From: Adiantum capillus-veneris
Lineage: Eukaryota > Streptophyta > Polypodiopsida > Polypodiales > Pteridaceae
Reading direction: 5' to 3'
Assembly (NCBI GenBank): GCA_014529385.2
Contig: CM043957.1
Span: forward strand, 71,013,003 to 71,077,002
DNA: 64,000 nt
Made by a program: the position numbers and the translations under genes. Positions 27,608-38,752 of this stretch are shown here, piece by piece. Numbering within the stretch: the first letter of the stretch is position 1; each line of letters begins with the position of its first letter. The notes beneath the pieces were generated by a model, which saw only the letters and a list, made by a program, of their open reading frames with translations, was not told the origin of the DNA and did no database searches.

Positions 27608-28546
27608 ATGACTGGTAAGAAAGGGGAGACAATCTACTACGACATGAAGACTGGCAATCAAAAGCAAATGGACCTAGAGACATCAACAGATGAAAACACT
27701 AGTGAGTCTTCTACTTCTGAGGAAGAGACCACATCCACCGACGAAAGAGACAGTTCCATCAATGTGATGGGTATCATCATGAAGGATCTACAAAGGGTAA
27801 GCACAACTGGCGACCCATCACCAGAAGGGCAAAGCAATGAAGAGGAAAGTAAATCACCTGGCCCAGGAGAAAGTAGATTGAAGGGTATGTTGTCTATGGA
27901 GTTAACAATTGAAGAGAAAGATAAATTTTTGCAAATGTTGATGAGATTTCCTGACCTTTTCATTGACAACTATGAAAGAATCACAGGTATTACAGTAGTG
28001 GAACATCAGATTAAGCTGAAGGAAGGGGCAAAACCAGTTGTGCAAAGGCTACGACATCTAGGGGTCATACAAGAAAGGGCACTCCTTATCGAGGTAAGGA
28101 AGCTACTAGAAGCAGGGTTCATCTATCCTGTAGAAAACTCAGAGTGGGTGTCACCCGTAGTAGTGACGCCTAAGAAGAATGGTAAGTGGAGGGTCTGCGT
28201 TGACTACAAACCACTAAATGCAGCTACAAAGAGAGACCACTTTCCTCTCCCTTTCTTGGATGAAATTCTGAATGAAGTGGCGGGTTTTGAATGCTACACC
28301 GTGTGTGATGGTTATTTTGGGTATTTTCAAATACGCATAGCCTTGGAAGATCAGCTAAAAACCACTTTCATTACGCCATGGGGTTGTTTTGCATGCAGAG
28401 TTATGCCATTTGGTCTCACAAATGCACCTGCCACATTCCAAAGATATGTCACATATGTCTTTCAACTGTTCTTTGAAACATCCATAAGAGTGTTCATTGA
28501 TGATTTTTGTATATATAGCCCTCGCATTTCACACTTAGAAAAGTAA
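27608..28546 (+). pseudogene. Tat element reverse transcriptase
   Basis: Visible blocks in order: 'IQLKEGAKPVVQRLR'-type entry, WVSPVVVTPKKNGKWRVCVDY, TVCDGYFGYFQI (first catalytic Asp), MPFGLTNAPATFQR and VFIDDFCIY (IDD for the usual YxDD, second and third Asp present). The frame ends at TAA 28544-28546 and resumes one frame over at 28555, so a single indel separates palm from thumb. Confidence 0.88.
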
Positions 28547-28554
28547 CTGAGGGT

Positions 28555-29378
28555 TTGGCAAGGTTGCAAAGCCTAGGTGGGCAATTAAATGTAGACAAGT
28601 GCCACATTGGGGAAAGTAGAGTCATTCTTGTAGGGCATGAAGTTTCAGCGAAAGGTATCAACGCCGATCCAAGTAAGGTGTCCGCACTCATAGCCCTACC
28701 TTCACCACATCTACTATCACAACTTGTTCTACCACTACAAAAACTCACACAACGATCACCTTTCACCTGGGACGAGAGCGAACATCACTATAACAAGGTA
28801 AAGGAGGTCTTAGCCACCCTACCAACTAGCTCACCACCTAAGTGGGATGAGAAATTCTATGTCACCTCAAGTGTGGGTGATGACTCCTTGGGGGCTATTC
28901 TACTCCAGAAGGATACAACAACATCTTTCATGAGGCCAATTTACTTCTCCAGTCGAATGATGACATCAGCAGAGAAAGGTTTCACCCATGTGGAAAACCT
29001 AGTCCTAGCTCTTAGATTTGCAATTACAAAGTTTAGGTCATATTTTCTGCCTAGGCAATTTGTGATTTTAACCATGGATGAGATGTTTCCCTATGTTGTA
29101 CAACACATGGATGTTTCTGCTAGGATTACTAAATGGCTAGTTCGTCTGCAAGAGTTTGACTACATGGTACAGGTGGAAAGCACGACAAGGGCAAGCTTGG
29201 GGGGACTCATGACCTACCAAAACTTTGAGAAGAAGGTAAAGCAATCTAAAGGGGAAGGAATTCAATCACTTTCAGAGCCACCGGTGATAGAAAGAGCACA
29301 CTCTCTCTACTTTGATGGAGCCTACAAGCGAGCATCTGACAAAGCAGCTGCAGGCATAGTGGTTTTTGATGACAAAGG
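28555..29378 (+). pseudogene. Tat RT thumb, RNase H and start of second RNase H
   Basis: Begins with the RT thumb (LNVDKCHIGESRV.LVGHEVS). The usual gypsy RNase H follows, decayed (FYVTSSVGDDSLGAILLQKD, YFSSRMMTSAEKGFT). At about 29284 the second, archaeal-type RNase H starts: HSLYFDGAYKRAS with its first Asp. It is cut at 29378 by the Mutator-like insertion, inside the codons for Asp-Asp-Lys-Gly. Confidence 0.85.
29369..29378. repeat. Target duplication, left copy (ATGACAAAGG)
   Basis: Ten bases identical to 32850-32859. Removing one copy plus the insert restores an open second RNase H frame (...VVFDDKG|IKVFLLGHLL...), which confirms the insertion point. Nine to ten bp is the size made by Mutator-like transposases. 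Confidence 0.9.
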
Positions 29379-29918
29379 GGGGATATTTTTAGGCGAACTG
29401 TTTTCACGAGCGCTTTTTGGAATCGGGCGAGCAGATTCTTGATTCCAAAAAAAAATCTTCTCTCTCTCTAATTCTCCTCTCTAACTCCCACACTCTCACT
29501 TTTCTCCCCTCTCTGACTCCCACACTCTCTCTTCTCTCTCTATTTCTTATTCTCTTTCTCTCTCCTCTCTCTCTCTCTTCTTCTTCTCTCTACCCTCTCT
29601 CTCTCTCTCTCTTCTTCTTCTCTTCCCCTCTCTCTAACTCTTTCTCTTTGCTCCCTCTCTCTCTCCCCTCTCTACTTTCTCTCTCTAGGTCTCTGTGTCT
29701 CTCTAACTCTCTCTTTCTTCTTCTTTTGTCTCTAACTCTCTCTTTTCTCCCTCTCTCTCTAACTCTCTTCTTATTCTCTCTCTACTTTCTCTCGCTAACT
29801 CTCTGTCTCCTTTTTCTCTCCAACTCTTTGTCTCTCTTCTCCTTCTCTCTTTCTTTCTTTTTCTTCTTCTCTCTAACTCTCTCTCTTTCCTTCCTCTCTC
29901 TCTGCCCTCCCTTCCCGT

Positions 29919-29969
<51 letters not shown>

Positions 29970-30040
29970 TCTCTTTCTACTCTCTTTCTATCTCTCTATT
30001 CTCTTCTCTCTCTAGTTTCTCTCCATAACTCTCTCTCTTC

Positions 30041-30084
<44 letters not shown>

Positions 30085-30167
30085 AATTTCTCTCTAACTT
30101 TTGTCTCGCTCCCTCCTCTCTCTCTACTCTCTTTTTCTCTCTCTAATGCCCCTCTTTCTCTGTCTTC

Positions 30168-30271
<104 letters not shown>

Positions 30272-30587
30272 TACGTACTTATATAGATATGTGTGTATAA
30301 TAATCTAAGTATATAATTAAAACTTTATTATTTGTATTTTTTTAATTTTAATATAAATAATTGTATATTTATTGAATCTTTAATGATAAAAATTATCACA
30401 CGCACACACACACATACACATACATATACACGCACATACGGACACACACACACACACACACACACAGACACACATGCATCCTAATGTGTCTCAAAGTTTG
30501 TGTTTGTGTACATGTGTGTTGTGGGGAGAATAGTGGGGAGAAATTTGTGCATAAGATTATCAAAGTGCACCTTGTAGTCAATCTTGA

Positions 30588-30650
30588 GTGCCTTAGTGTA
30601 GTGGGTAGAGTGATTCTCTAGGAGGGAGAGGTCTTGCGTTCAAGTCCCCC
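30588..30650 (+). repeat. tRNA-like module, left arm
   Basis: TTAGTGTAGTGGGTAGAG resembles a pol III A box and GCGTTCAAGTCC a B box, with spacing as in a tRNA and a CTCTAGGAGGGAG central part. It is the mirror of the module at 30867-30928. Probably a tRNA-derived SINE head rather than a working tRNA. Confidence 0.5.
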
Positions 30651-30663
30651 CCTCCCATTTTTG

Positions 30664-30852
30664 TGAGGAAAGCCTCATGTAGGCACATGGCCACATGGCA
30701 CATGCCATGTGGCATGCATGTGCCACGTGTATTATCGGTGACAGACAATACACGTGGCAGCAGCCACATGGGATGCCATGTAGGCACATGCTTACATGGC
30801 ACATGCCACGTGGCAGCACGTGTCACATGGCATGTGCCATGAGGCTTTCCTC
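30664..30852. repeat. Palindromic centre of the foldback element
   Basis: GAGGAAAGCCTCATG (30664-30678) pairs with CATGAGGCTTTCCTC (30838-30852). Inside, GCCACGTGTATT and AATACACGTGGC pair around a 13-base loop (30734-30746). ATGGCACATGCCAT-type motifs and CACGTG (G-box) cores recur many times. Confidence 0.8.
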
Positions 30853-30866
30853 ACAGAATGAGATGA

Positions 30867-30928
30867 GGGGACTTGAACACAAGACCTCCCACTCTTAGGG
30901 AATCACCCTACCAACTAGATTAAGGCAC
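30867..30928 (-). repeat. tRNA-like module, right arm
   Basis: On the minus strand: CTAGTTGGTAGGGTGATTCC (A-box-like), then GGTCTTGTGTTCAAGTCC (B-box-like). It is the inverted partner of 30588-30650 and closer to a tRNA consensus than the left copy. Confidence 0.5.
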
Positions 30929-31776
30929 TTGATTGATTGCAAGATGCACTTTGATAATGTTATGCATAAATTTTTCCCCACTACTCTCCCCACAACACAC
31001 ATGCACATAAACACAAACTTTGAGACACATTAGGATGCATGTGTGTCCGTGTCCATGTGTGCATGTATGTGTATGTGTATGTGCATGTGTGTGTGTGTGC
31101 ACGTGTGATATATTTTATCATTAAAGATTAAATAAATATACAATTATATATTGAAACTAAAAAAATAAATGCAAATAATAAATGTTTAGTTATATACTTA
31201 GATTATTATACACACACATATATCTATATAATACATACTTATATATATGTGTGTGTGTGTGTGTGAATATATAGATATTATGTATATATATATTATTTAT
31301 TTATAATATTTATATATTCACACACACACACACATATATATATATATGTGCGTGTGTGTGTATATATAAAAACTTTTATATATAATTATAAATATATTAT
31401 ATATATGTGCGTGTGTATGTATATATAAAAACATTTACATATAATTATATATATGTGTGTGCGCACGCGCGCTTGTGTGTGTGTATATATATATATAACA
31501 CTTTTATATACAATTATATATATATATATAGAGAGAGAGAGCGAGAGAGAGAGACAAAGAGTTAGAGAGAGAGATGAGAGAGAAGATGAGAGGAAGGGAA
31601 GAGAGAGAGAGAGAGAGTCATGGAGAGAAAGTAGAGGGAGATAATTAGAGAGAGAGGAAAGAGAGAGAGTTAGATAGAGAAGGACGAAGAGAGAGAGAGA
31701 TGAGAAGAGAGAGAGTTAGAGAGAGAAGAAAGAGAGAGTTAGAGAGTAGAAGAAAAAAGAAGAGAGAGAGAGGGAA

Positions 31777-31925
<149 letters not shown>

Positions 31926-31949
31926 TAGAGAGAGAACAAGAAGAGAGAC

Positions 31950-32014
<65 letters not shown>

Positions 32015-32373
32015 TAGAGAGAGAAGAAGAAGAGAGGGAGAGAGGGGGAGGGGGAGAAAAGAGAGATTTAGAGATAGCAGAAGAAGAGAGAGAGAGTTAG
32101 AGAGACACAAAGACCTAGAGAGATAGTATAGAGAGAAGAGAGAGAGAGAGCAAAGAGAAAGAGTTAGACAGAGGGGAGGAGAGAACAAGAAGAGAGAGAA
32201 TTAGAGAGAGAGAGACAGACAGAGAGAGAAGAGGAGAGAGAGAGAGTAGAGAGAGAAAAAGAAAGGGAGAAAGCAAGAGAATAAGAATTAGAGAGAGAGT
32301 GTGTGTGGGAGTCACGGAGGGAGAGGGAGAGGGAAGGAAGAAAAGAGAGAGTGTGGGAGTTGGAGAGGAGAAT

Positions 32374-32421
<48 letters not shown>

Positions 32422-32431
32422 CACAAGAAGT

Positions 32432-32480
<49 letters not shown>

Positions 32481-32568
32481 CACAAGAAGTAGCGAGAAAA
32501 AAGAGGTACGGAGAGAAAGAGAGGAATGCCAAAAGTAGATTAGGTTATATATAGAGAAAGAGCGGAGT

Positions 32569-32615
<47 letters not shown>

Positions 32616-32849
32616 ATAGAATAATAGTGTAATATCTGGCACAAATACTTTGTAATCCTATGTAGTATTCATCAGTTATGTAGAGTATGTTTGCGTTATA
32701 TATTTTACCACCAAGAGAGAGAGAGAGAGGGAGGGAGGGAGAGGGAGAGAAAGAGAGAGGGAGAGAGAAATCTTTTCTGGAATCAAGAATCTGCTCACCC
32801 GGTTCTTAAAAAGTGCTCACCAGAAATTGCTCGGCCCAAAATTGCGCCC

Positions 32850-33387
32850 ATGACAAAGGTATCAAGGTATTTTTGCTTGGCCATTTGTTGGAATCACATT
32901 CTAACAATGAATCTGAGTATGCAGCACTGGCCAAGGGGTTATAATGGTGCATTTCACAAGGGGTAAGGTGCCTTAATGTATTTGGGGATGCTCTACTTTT
33001 GATAAGGCAGGTAAATGGAGTATGGACATGTAAGAATCCTAGCTTGAGGACTCACTTAAGCTGTGTAAAAACTTTGTTGGGTAAGTTTGAAGAAGTTCAA
33101 CTTCATCACATCCTAAGGGCTCAAAACCATGAAGCTGATGCCTTAGCAAGCAAAAGACTGCAGGAAGTGGTGGTTGGGGCTATAAAGATAAAGCTCCCTC
33201 TATTTCAAGGTAGTGACGCCTTACCTGACATCATGCATTTTTTGAAAACAGGAGCAATGGCTTACCCGGAAGGCCACAAGGTATCGGCTTATCAATGACG
33301 GTTTGTATTGTAAAGGTAAGGACCAAATACTCAGGAAGGTCCCTCTCTCTAATAAAATTACGGGGGTAATTGCCAGTTGTCATGATG
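32850..33387 (+). pseudogene. Second RNase H, C-terminal part, and start of integrase
   Basis: Begins with the right target duplication (32850-32859). It reads HSNNESEYAALAKGL (catalytic Glu), FGDALLLI (Asp) and RAQNHEADALAS (Asp); with YFDGA before the insert, all four acidic residues of the archaeal-type RNase H remain. One stop follows KGL. The integrase N-terminus then begins (DGLYCKGKDQILRKV, VIASCHDGV), and the second insertion cuts it just after the first zinc-ligand His. Confidence 0.85.
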
Positions 33388-33392
33388 GTGTT
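33388..33392. repeat. Target duplication of antisense gypsy, left (GTGTT)
   Basis: Pairs with ATGTT at 42347-42351 (one base changed). Joining the flanks rebuilds the integrase codons for CHDGVCGGHF. Confidence 0.85.
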
Positions 33393-33787
33393 TGTTGGGG
33401 TTCTTCAACACAAATAGAACTAAAGTGTTGACAACATGTCACACACACTAAAGACAGAGTAAGAACAAAGGCAAATACATTCAACTCATCAGCATTTCAT
33501 CATTCACCAACTTCCGACACAGCAGACTGCAGAACAAGCATGAAGCATAGAGCAAGAGACTACACAGTTGATTCATCTTGGTCCACAGATAACTTCCATT
33601 TCAACCCAAAATTACATTCTCGCGTGAACCAGCATGACCTTTGAATAGTAACTTTTGACAGTTATAACTGTTACATCCGATTGACCAAAATCCGACTTAT
33701 CAAATTCCGACTCTAACTAAGATCCGACTGACTAAGAGTTGATTGATTAAACATAAGTACAAGTACTGATCTGGTGTAGGTTCAACA
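33393..33787 (-). repeat. 3' LTR of the antisense gypsy element
   Basis: Minus-strand boundaries TGTTGAACC...CCCCAACA. It carries TCCGA (TCGGA on the sense strand) at 33676, 33691, 33706 and 33723, plus one at 33513. The TATA motif that reads TATTTAAAGG in the other LTR is TATTCAAAGG here. Confidence 0.92.
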
Positions 33788-33928
33788 CCTGGCACAGCCC
33801 GGTGGTGGATTTCCTTGAAATCCGACTCGGATTCACAATCCCTTGATCTGCATATTCTCCACCACCAACATTACTCTCTACACTGGTTCAGCTTCATTCT
33901 GAGCCTCCTCATCTGGCTCAGCCATACC

Positions 33929-34735
33929 CTACTCTTCAACTATTGACTCAGGTGCCACTATGCCAACAGGTACAGTTTCCATTGCTTCAAGCACTTCAAC
34001 CTGCTGTTCAACCTGTTGATTCATCTCTGCATCATCCTTCAATTCTTGACCTTTCTCAATCTGTTCCTCCAACTGAACATCAGCCATATCCCCTTGCAAT
34101 TCTTTCATCTTTAAATCCTGAGCTAATCTGAACCACATGTCTCTGTCCTTTTTTACATCCTCTAACTCCTGCAATAATTCACCCTCATGATCACTTACAA
34201 ATCCCTGCTTCATTGTCTCATATGGATGCTTTATTGCTACAGCAAGTCTGTTCTTCATAGACTTCCACACTTCCTGAACTGCTTGCAACAAATGTTCTTT
34301 CAAGACAGAAACTTCTCCCTCTGACATAAGCACTGCATTGACATCCACATCCTCACCTTTTATTTGCTTCTCCAATTCCTGCAAAGGAATCAATCTCTGA
34401 TGTAACATTTGAACCTGAACCTGCAACTCAACATTAGTCTTTGACAAATGCTCCATTTCCTCATTCAATCTGGCTTCTAACTTCATTGTCCAATCTCTGA
34501 ACAGTCCCAAAGACATTTTTATTTTTGAAACTTCTTCATGATGCTTTTTCACCATATCCTCTAACTCCTTCTGATGTACTTCGTGAATCTGTGCCAACTG
34601 CAAAGTCATAGCTTCCAACTCCATGTCCTTCTGCTTTACTTGCACTTTACCTACTGCTGAATCTGCAACCTGTTTCAGTTGCTCCTCCATTTGTACCTGC
34701 TGACCCAACACAAATTCTTGCACCAACTTAAGCAT
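33929..34735 (-). CDS. Extra ORF 2 of the antisense gypsy: coiled-coil protein
   Basis: An uninterrupted 268-codon ORF, the last before the 3' LTR. Nearly the whole protein is helical and rich in Glu, Gln, Lys, Leu and Val, with heptad-like spacing (for instance LEAMTLQLAQIHEVHQKELED and QVQVQMLHQRLIPLQELEKQI); the C-terminus is acidic. No enzymatic motif, signal peptide or membrane segment is seen. Its open state in an element with stops elsewhere suggests it was functional until recently. It resembles in composition the coiled-coil ORF at 1647-2570 of this window, also next to a 3' LTR, but clear homology is not visible by eye. Confidence 0.7.
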   Translation of the reverse strand: MLKLVQEFVLGQQVQMEEQLKQVADSAVGKVQVKQKDMELEAMTLQLAQIHEVHQKELEDMVKKHHEEVSKIKMSLGLFRDWTMKLEARLNEEMEHLSKTNVELQVQVQMLHQRLIPLQELEKQIKGEDVDVNAVLMSEGEVSVLKEHLLQAVQEVWKSMKNRLAVAIKHPYETMKQGFVSDHEGELLQELEDVKKDRDMWFRLAQDLKMKELQGDMADVQLEEQIEKGQELKDDAEMNQQVEQQVEVLEAMETVPVGIVAPESIVEE

Positions 34736-34823
34736 TTTTATAGCACTGCCAGCATCTTCACATCTGCCTTCAGTTGTACTTGGAGTAGCAAATTCAAAAT
34801 CTGAAGCTTGAGCAACACCCTGC

Positions 34824-35912
34824 TCACCTACTCACCTTTCTCTTCTTGGATAAAGTAAATGTTTTGCCCAACCTTACTGGTGTTTGAACATCTGTAGGGA
34901 CTTTTTGTGAGAAAACAGATAACTCATCAAAGTCTTGGAAGAAATCTGGGCTATCCACAGCTTCTCTAGCCTCCTCCTCTGTGTAACCAGCCTCCATCAA
35001 ATCTTGAAACTGCTTTCTCTTTGCTGGTTCTCCATCAAAAAACTTGTCCAATTCATCAACCTGCTCTTTACTTTTGTTCTTCTGAAGTTCCGACTCAGCA
35101 GCAGTAACAGAGATATTTGGCACCACTGTTTCTCGTGCTTTCACCATCCCAGCATACTTGAATAATGCAGCTAGGAATGGAGCCAATCTGCTGCTGCACT
35201 GACGCTTCCTCCTATCTGGAGGAAACACTTCTGCATGATTTTTTTCATGGATCCAATGTGCCCAACTGAAACAACCTCCCTGCTCAGCAAATGCCAATGG
35301 AGCATAATTCTCTTTTGACATATAGTCAAATTTAGCCAGAAAACACACCCTCTCAAGATACCACTTTAACTGTTCCCTGCGGCCATACTCCACATTTTTG
35401 AGCATGTAATACAACCTTGCTCCTTCTCTAGACCCAAAATCCTTCTTTAAACAATCATCTGAACACTTAGGTGGAACAGCTACTGTTGTTAATGGTAATT
35501 TGAAAACTGCAGCAATCACTTGTGGGCACAACACAATCTTATCAGATATTGCTCCTCTGGTCTTCCTCAGCAACTCTGCCTGTGACTTTTCATAAAAATT
35601 TCCTTTCCATTCTTTCCATGGCAACATTGCATACTCATAAAGTCCCAACTGTCTGAGCCACTTCTCATTCTTCTCTGTATCAGCTTCCATCTCAATCTTG
35701 AGATCTGTGTACGGATCCATCAAACTCTGCAGCATTTTATTTGCCGACAAAGGTGGCGGTTCTTCCTCTGAGAACTCTTCTTCTTCCTCATTGCTTACAT
35801 CCACCCTCAGATTAATTCCTTTTCTCCTCAGACTTGTTGCGATAGGCTCTGCCGACTCAGTTTCAGCCTCGGGTCTCATGGCCGCTGCTACAGGCTTTGC
35901 TTTAGGGGCCAT
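34824..35912 (-). CDS. Extra ORF 1 of the antisense gypsy
   Basis: From the ATG at 35910-35912 (MAPKAKPVAAA) about 362 codons run without a stop. A Pro/Ala/Glu-rich start and an acidic stretch (EEEEEFSEEEPPP) precede a globular region: WLRQLGLYEYAMLPWKEWKGNFY, GAISDKIVLCPQVIAAVFKLP, then CFLAKFDYMSKENYAPLAF and a helical domain. The 'W...FY' plus 'VIAAVF.LP' pattern resembles the domain of unknown role in plant 'putative transposon proteins' found near retroelements. The C-terminus is basic (LSKKRKVSR), like a nuclear localisation signal. The same frame is open upstream into the integrase tail, so fusion cannot be excluded. Position matches envelope-like ORFs of Athila, but no signal peptide is seen. 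Confidence 0.65.
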   Translation of the reverse strand: MAPKAKPVAAAMRPEAETESAEPIATSLRRKGINLRVDVSNEEEEEFSEEEPPPLSANKMLQSLMDPYTDLKIEMEADTEKNEKWLRQLGLYEYAMLPWKEWKGNFYEKSQAELLRKTRGAISDKIVLCPQVIAAVFKLPLTTVAVPPKCSDDCLKKDFGSREGARLYYMLKNVEYGRREQLKWYLERVCFLAKFDYMSKENYAPLAFAEQGGCFSWAHWIHEKNHAEVFPPDRRKRQCSSRLAPFLAALFKYAGMVKARETVVPNISVTAAESELQKNKSKEQVDELDKFFDGEPAKRKQFQDLMEAGYTEEEAREAVDSPDFFQDFDELSVFSQKVPTDVQTPVRLGKTFTLSKKRKVSR

Positions 35913-36140
35913 AGGACTTGATGAAGGAGTAGATGAAGAAGGCGATTGCAAGAAGTAATCAGCAGCTAAGTACTTGCACGGCGAAGAGACTAACATTTCA
36001 TGCAAATGACGCTGCATGTATCCACCGAATGACCTCTTTGACAGCTCCCACGCCCCAATAATTACCTCTAGTGGTGAATAATCTCCCCGCAAACCCAAAT
36101 ATTGTTGATCATTAAACCGTTTACTTCCAGGTTTAAAAAT

Positions 36141-36190
36141 TCTGATCCAGTAAATTCCGATGGACCAGATTCCGACCAACCAACATCCGA
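36141..36190 (-). promoter_or_regulatory. Phased TCGGA array upstream of extra ORF 1
   Basis: TCCGA on the plus strand (TCGGA on the element strand) at 36156, 36171 and 36186, plus a degenerate TCTGA at 36141: four units with exact 15-bp spacing. The same motif with 15-15-17 spacing stands upstream of the LTR TATA box. On the element strand, TTTTTAAACC lies just downstream, as TATTTAAAGG does in the LTR. Possibly an internal promoter for extra ORF 1. The stretch also reads as a hydrophobic pentapeptide repeat in the open frame, so it may be coding instead. Confidence 0.45.
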
Positions 36191-36399
36191 TGAACCACAC
36201 TAAATGATTGCATACTGGATTATGTTTATCTGAATTGAATCTCCACTCATCAAAACCTTGCCAAGCACTCCTCCTGCCTTCCTTCATGACTTGTTCTCTG
36301 TTGAAACCCTTATCAACATTACTTCTAATACCATAGTCACCTGATAGCAATGCTTGCTGACTCTGAAAATATGTTAATTCAACTGCCTCACACAAAGCA

Positions 36400-38752
36400 G
36401 CTTCTACCACTTTTGGTGTGAACCAGTCAAGGTGAGGTGGTTTACCTTGAAATTTCTTTAACTTGAATCCATTAACTGGTTTGTCCACTCTGGTTCCAAA
36501 CACATCAGCTACTATAAATGTGCCTTGGCCTAAATCTTCAACAATCTGATAAGGACCCTTATACCTCAAAGTCAATTTCCCTGGGAATGGACCAAGCCTG
36601 GAATTATACAACATCACCCAATCTCCCACTTTAAACAGTTTGAACTTGACATTCATAGCTACCCAGGCTTGTCTTCTCCTCTGGATATCAGTGATGTAAG
36701 AACTCACCAGCCTGTCCTCTTCTAGCTGCATCAAATACTTACTTCTATGCTTTACTGACAATGCATTTTCTCAGCAAAAATTCCCAAGCTAGGTACCACA
36801 AATTCCATAGGTACTACAGCTTCCAACCCATAGACCAACCTGAATGGTGTCATCCCTGTGGTGACTTTGAAAGCAGTTCTGAATGACCACAGAGCTGAAT
36901 CCAACTTCAGGTCCCAATCCTTATGATCATCCTGCACAATCTTTTTCAGAATTTTAATCAGAATTTTGTTGCTACTCTCTGCCTGCCCATTGGCCTGGGG
37001 ATGATATGGGGTAGACTTCTTGTGTAATATCATATGAGTTTTAGTCAGCTCATGTATGACCTCATTCAAAAAATGTGTCCCCCTATCACTCACCAACTCA
37101 ACTGGACACCCAAATCTTGTCATAATGTTATGATACAAAAACTTTGCCACACTGGATGCTTTGTTATCCTTCAGTGCCACAGCTTCCACCCACTTAGTAC
37201 AATAATCTGTAGCAACCAAAATGTACCTGTTCCCCCTAGAGCTAGTGGGCTTCACTGGTCCTACAAAGTCCATACCCCATTTTTGAAAAGGTTCCAGGGG
37301 TAGAATAGGATGATCTGACATCCTGTCCCTATTGTCTGGTTGACCAAGCTTCTGACACACCACACATCTTTTGGCATACTCATGTGCATCTTTTAACAAA
37401 GTAGGCCACCACAAACCTGCCTGCAAAATTTTCTTTCCTGTAATGTCTCCTGAAAAATTTCCACCAGCTTGTCCATAATGAGCTTCCTGTAGAACTGCTG
37501 ACTGTTCAAATTCTGGAACACACCTTCTTATCACTTGATCAATACCCTTCTTGTATAATGCTCCTGCAATCACCAAAAATGGTCTACTTCTCAATGCAAA
37601 TTTCTTCCTTTGATCAGGTGAAAACCCTCCTGGCATAACCCCATTAGTTAGGTACACCAACATCTGATCATCCCAAGAATCTGGAACTTCTTGCTGAATT
37701 GAAAATAAACATGCATCAGGTAACTGATCATCCACACCTGTTGGAGATTCCCCTGTTTCCAGTCTGCTCAAATAATCTGCCACAGCATGGTCTTTCCCAG
37801 GAGTATGAATAATCACAAACTCAAATTCCTGCAAAAGCAACATCCACCTTGCTAATCTCCCTGTAAGCATAGGCTTCTTAACCAAGTACAACAAAGCTTG
37901 GTGATCAACATGAAACATCACCCTGTTACTGAGTAAGTAATGCTTGAACTTATTCAATGAATATACCATGCCCAAAGCTTCTCTCTCAGTCACAGTGTAA
38001 TTCTTTTCTGCTGGTGTCAACATCCTACTTGCATAATACAATGGTCTATACCATCCCCTGACCTTTTCCTGCATCAACACAGCTCCAATTGCAATATCCG
38101 ATGCATCAACAAAAACATGAAAAGGCAATGTCCAATCAGGAGGCTGCAGTATTGGTGCTACTGATAGCATTTTCTTTAACATTTGAAAGGCTGTCTTCTG
38201 TGGTTCATCCCATTTAAAGGCAACATCTTTCTTTGTAAGATGAGTCAAAGGTGCACATATATTAGCCAAATATCTAATATACCTTGAGTGCCACTTCGCC
38301 TGGCCCACAAACCTGCTGAGCTCCTTCACATTTTGAGGTGATTTGGCTTCCTGAATTGCTTCAATCTTTTTGGCATCAATGGCCATCCCATCAGCAGATA
38401 CTACATGTCCCAATAAAATACCACTCCTGACTGCAAGTACACTTTTATATGGATTCAAGGCCATGTGAAACAGTCTGCATCTTTCCAAACATAACTTCAA
38501 GTGAACCAAATGCTGATCCTTCTTTCCAAATACTGAAAAGTCATCTACAAAAACCCTCATAAAATCCTGAAGATAAGGTTCAAATGTCTTATGAGCCACA
38601 AAGTTGAAGGAAGGTGGACCATTCTTCAAACCAAAACTCATCACTGTATACGCAAATGCTCCCCACTCAGTGATGAAGGCTGTCTTGTGTTGGTCTTCTA
38701 GAGCTACCTTAATCTGATTGTAACCTGAAAAACCATCAAGAAAGCTATACAT
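36400..38752 (-). CDS. Antisense gypsy Pol: RT, RNase H, integrase
   Basis: Two overlapping frames (36752-38752 and 36400-36761, one-base shift near 36760). RT: SFLDGFSGYNQI and VFVDDFSVFG, with all three Asp. RNase H: FHVFVDASDIAIGAVL, TEREAL and FHVDHQAL. Integrase: HYGQAGGN...C..C zinc part (CVVCQKLGQ), then the core Asp-Asp-Glu (WGMDFVGP, VSDRGTHF, GQAESSNK). The C-terminal part has DWVMLYNSRLGPFPGKL and YKGPYQIVEDLG; no chromodomain follows. Upstream it joins the previous ORF in the same frame through TAG 38753. Confidence 0.92.

Noticed and set aside
30588-30650. Functional tRNA gene
   Set aside because: Box-like motifs are present but acceptor and anticodon stems do not pair; a SINE-type remnant fits better. 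The same holds for 56976 and 63285.
36120-36210. Transmembrane segment suggesting an envelope protein
   Set aside because: The hydrophobic stretch (FIGCWLVGIWSIGIYWI) is encoded by the 15-bp repeats and lies before the ATG of extra ORF 1; there is no signal peptide or ectodomain, so it is better explained as DNA-level repeats.
36400-36761. Chromodomain after the integrase
   Set aside because: The sequence past the GPYQIVEDLG block shows no chromodomain aromatic pattern.
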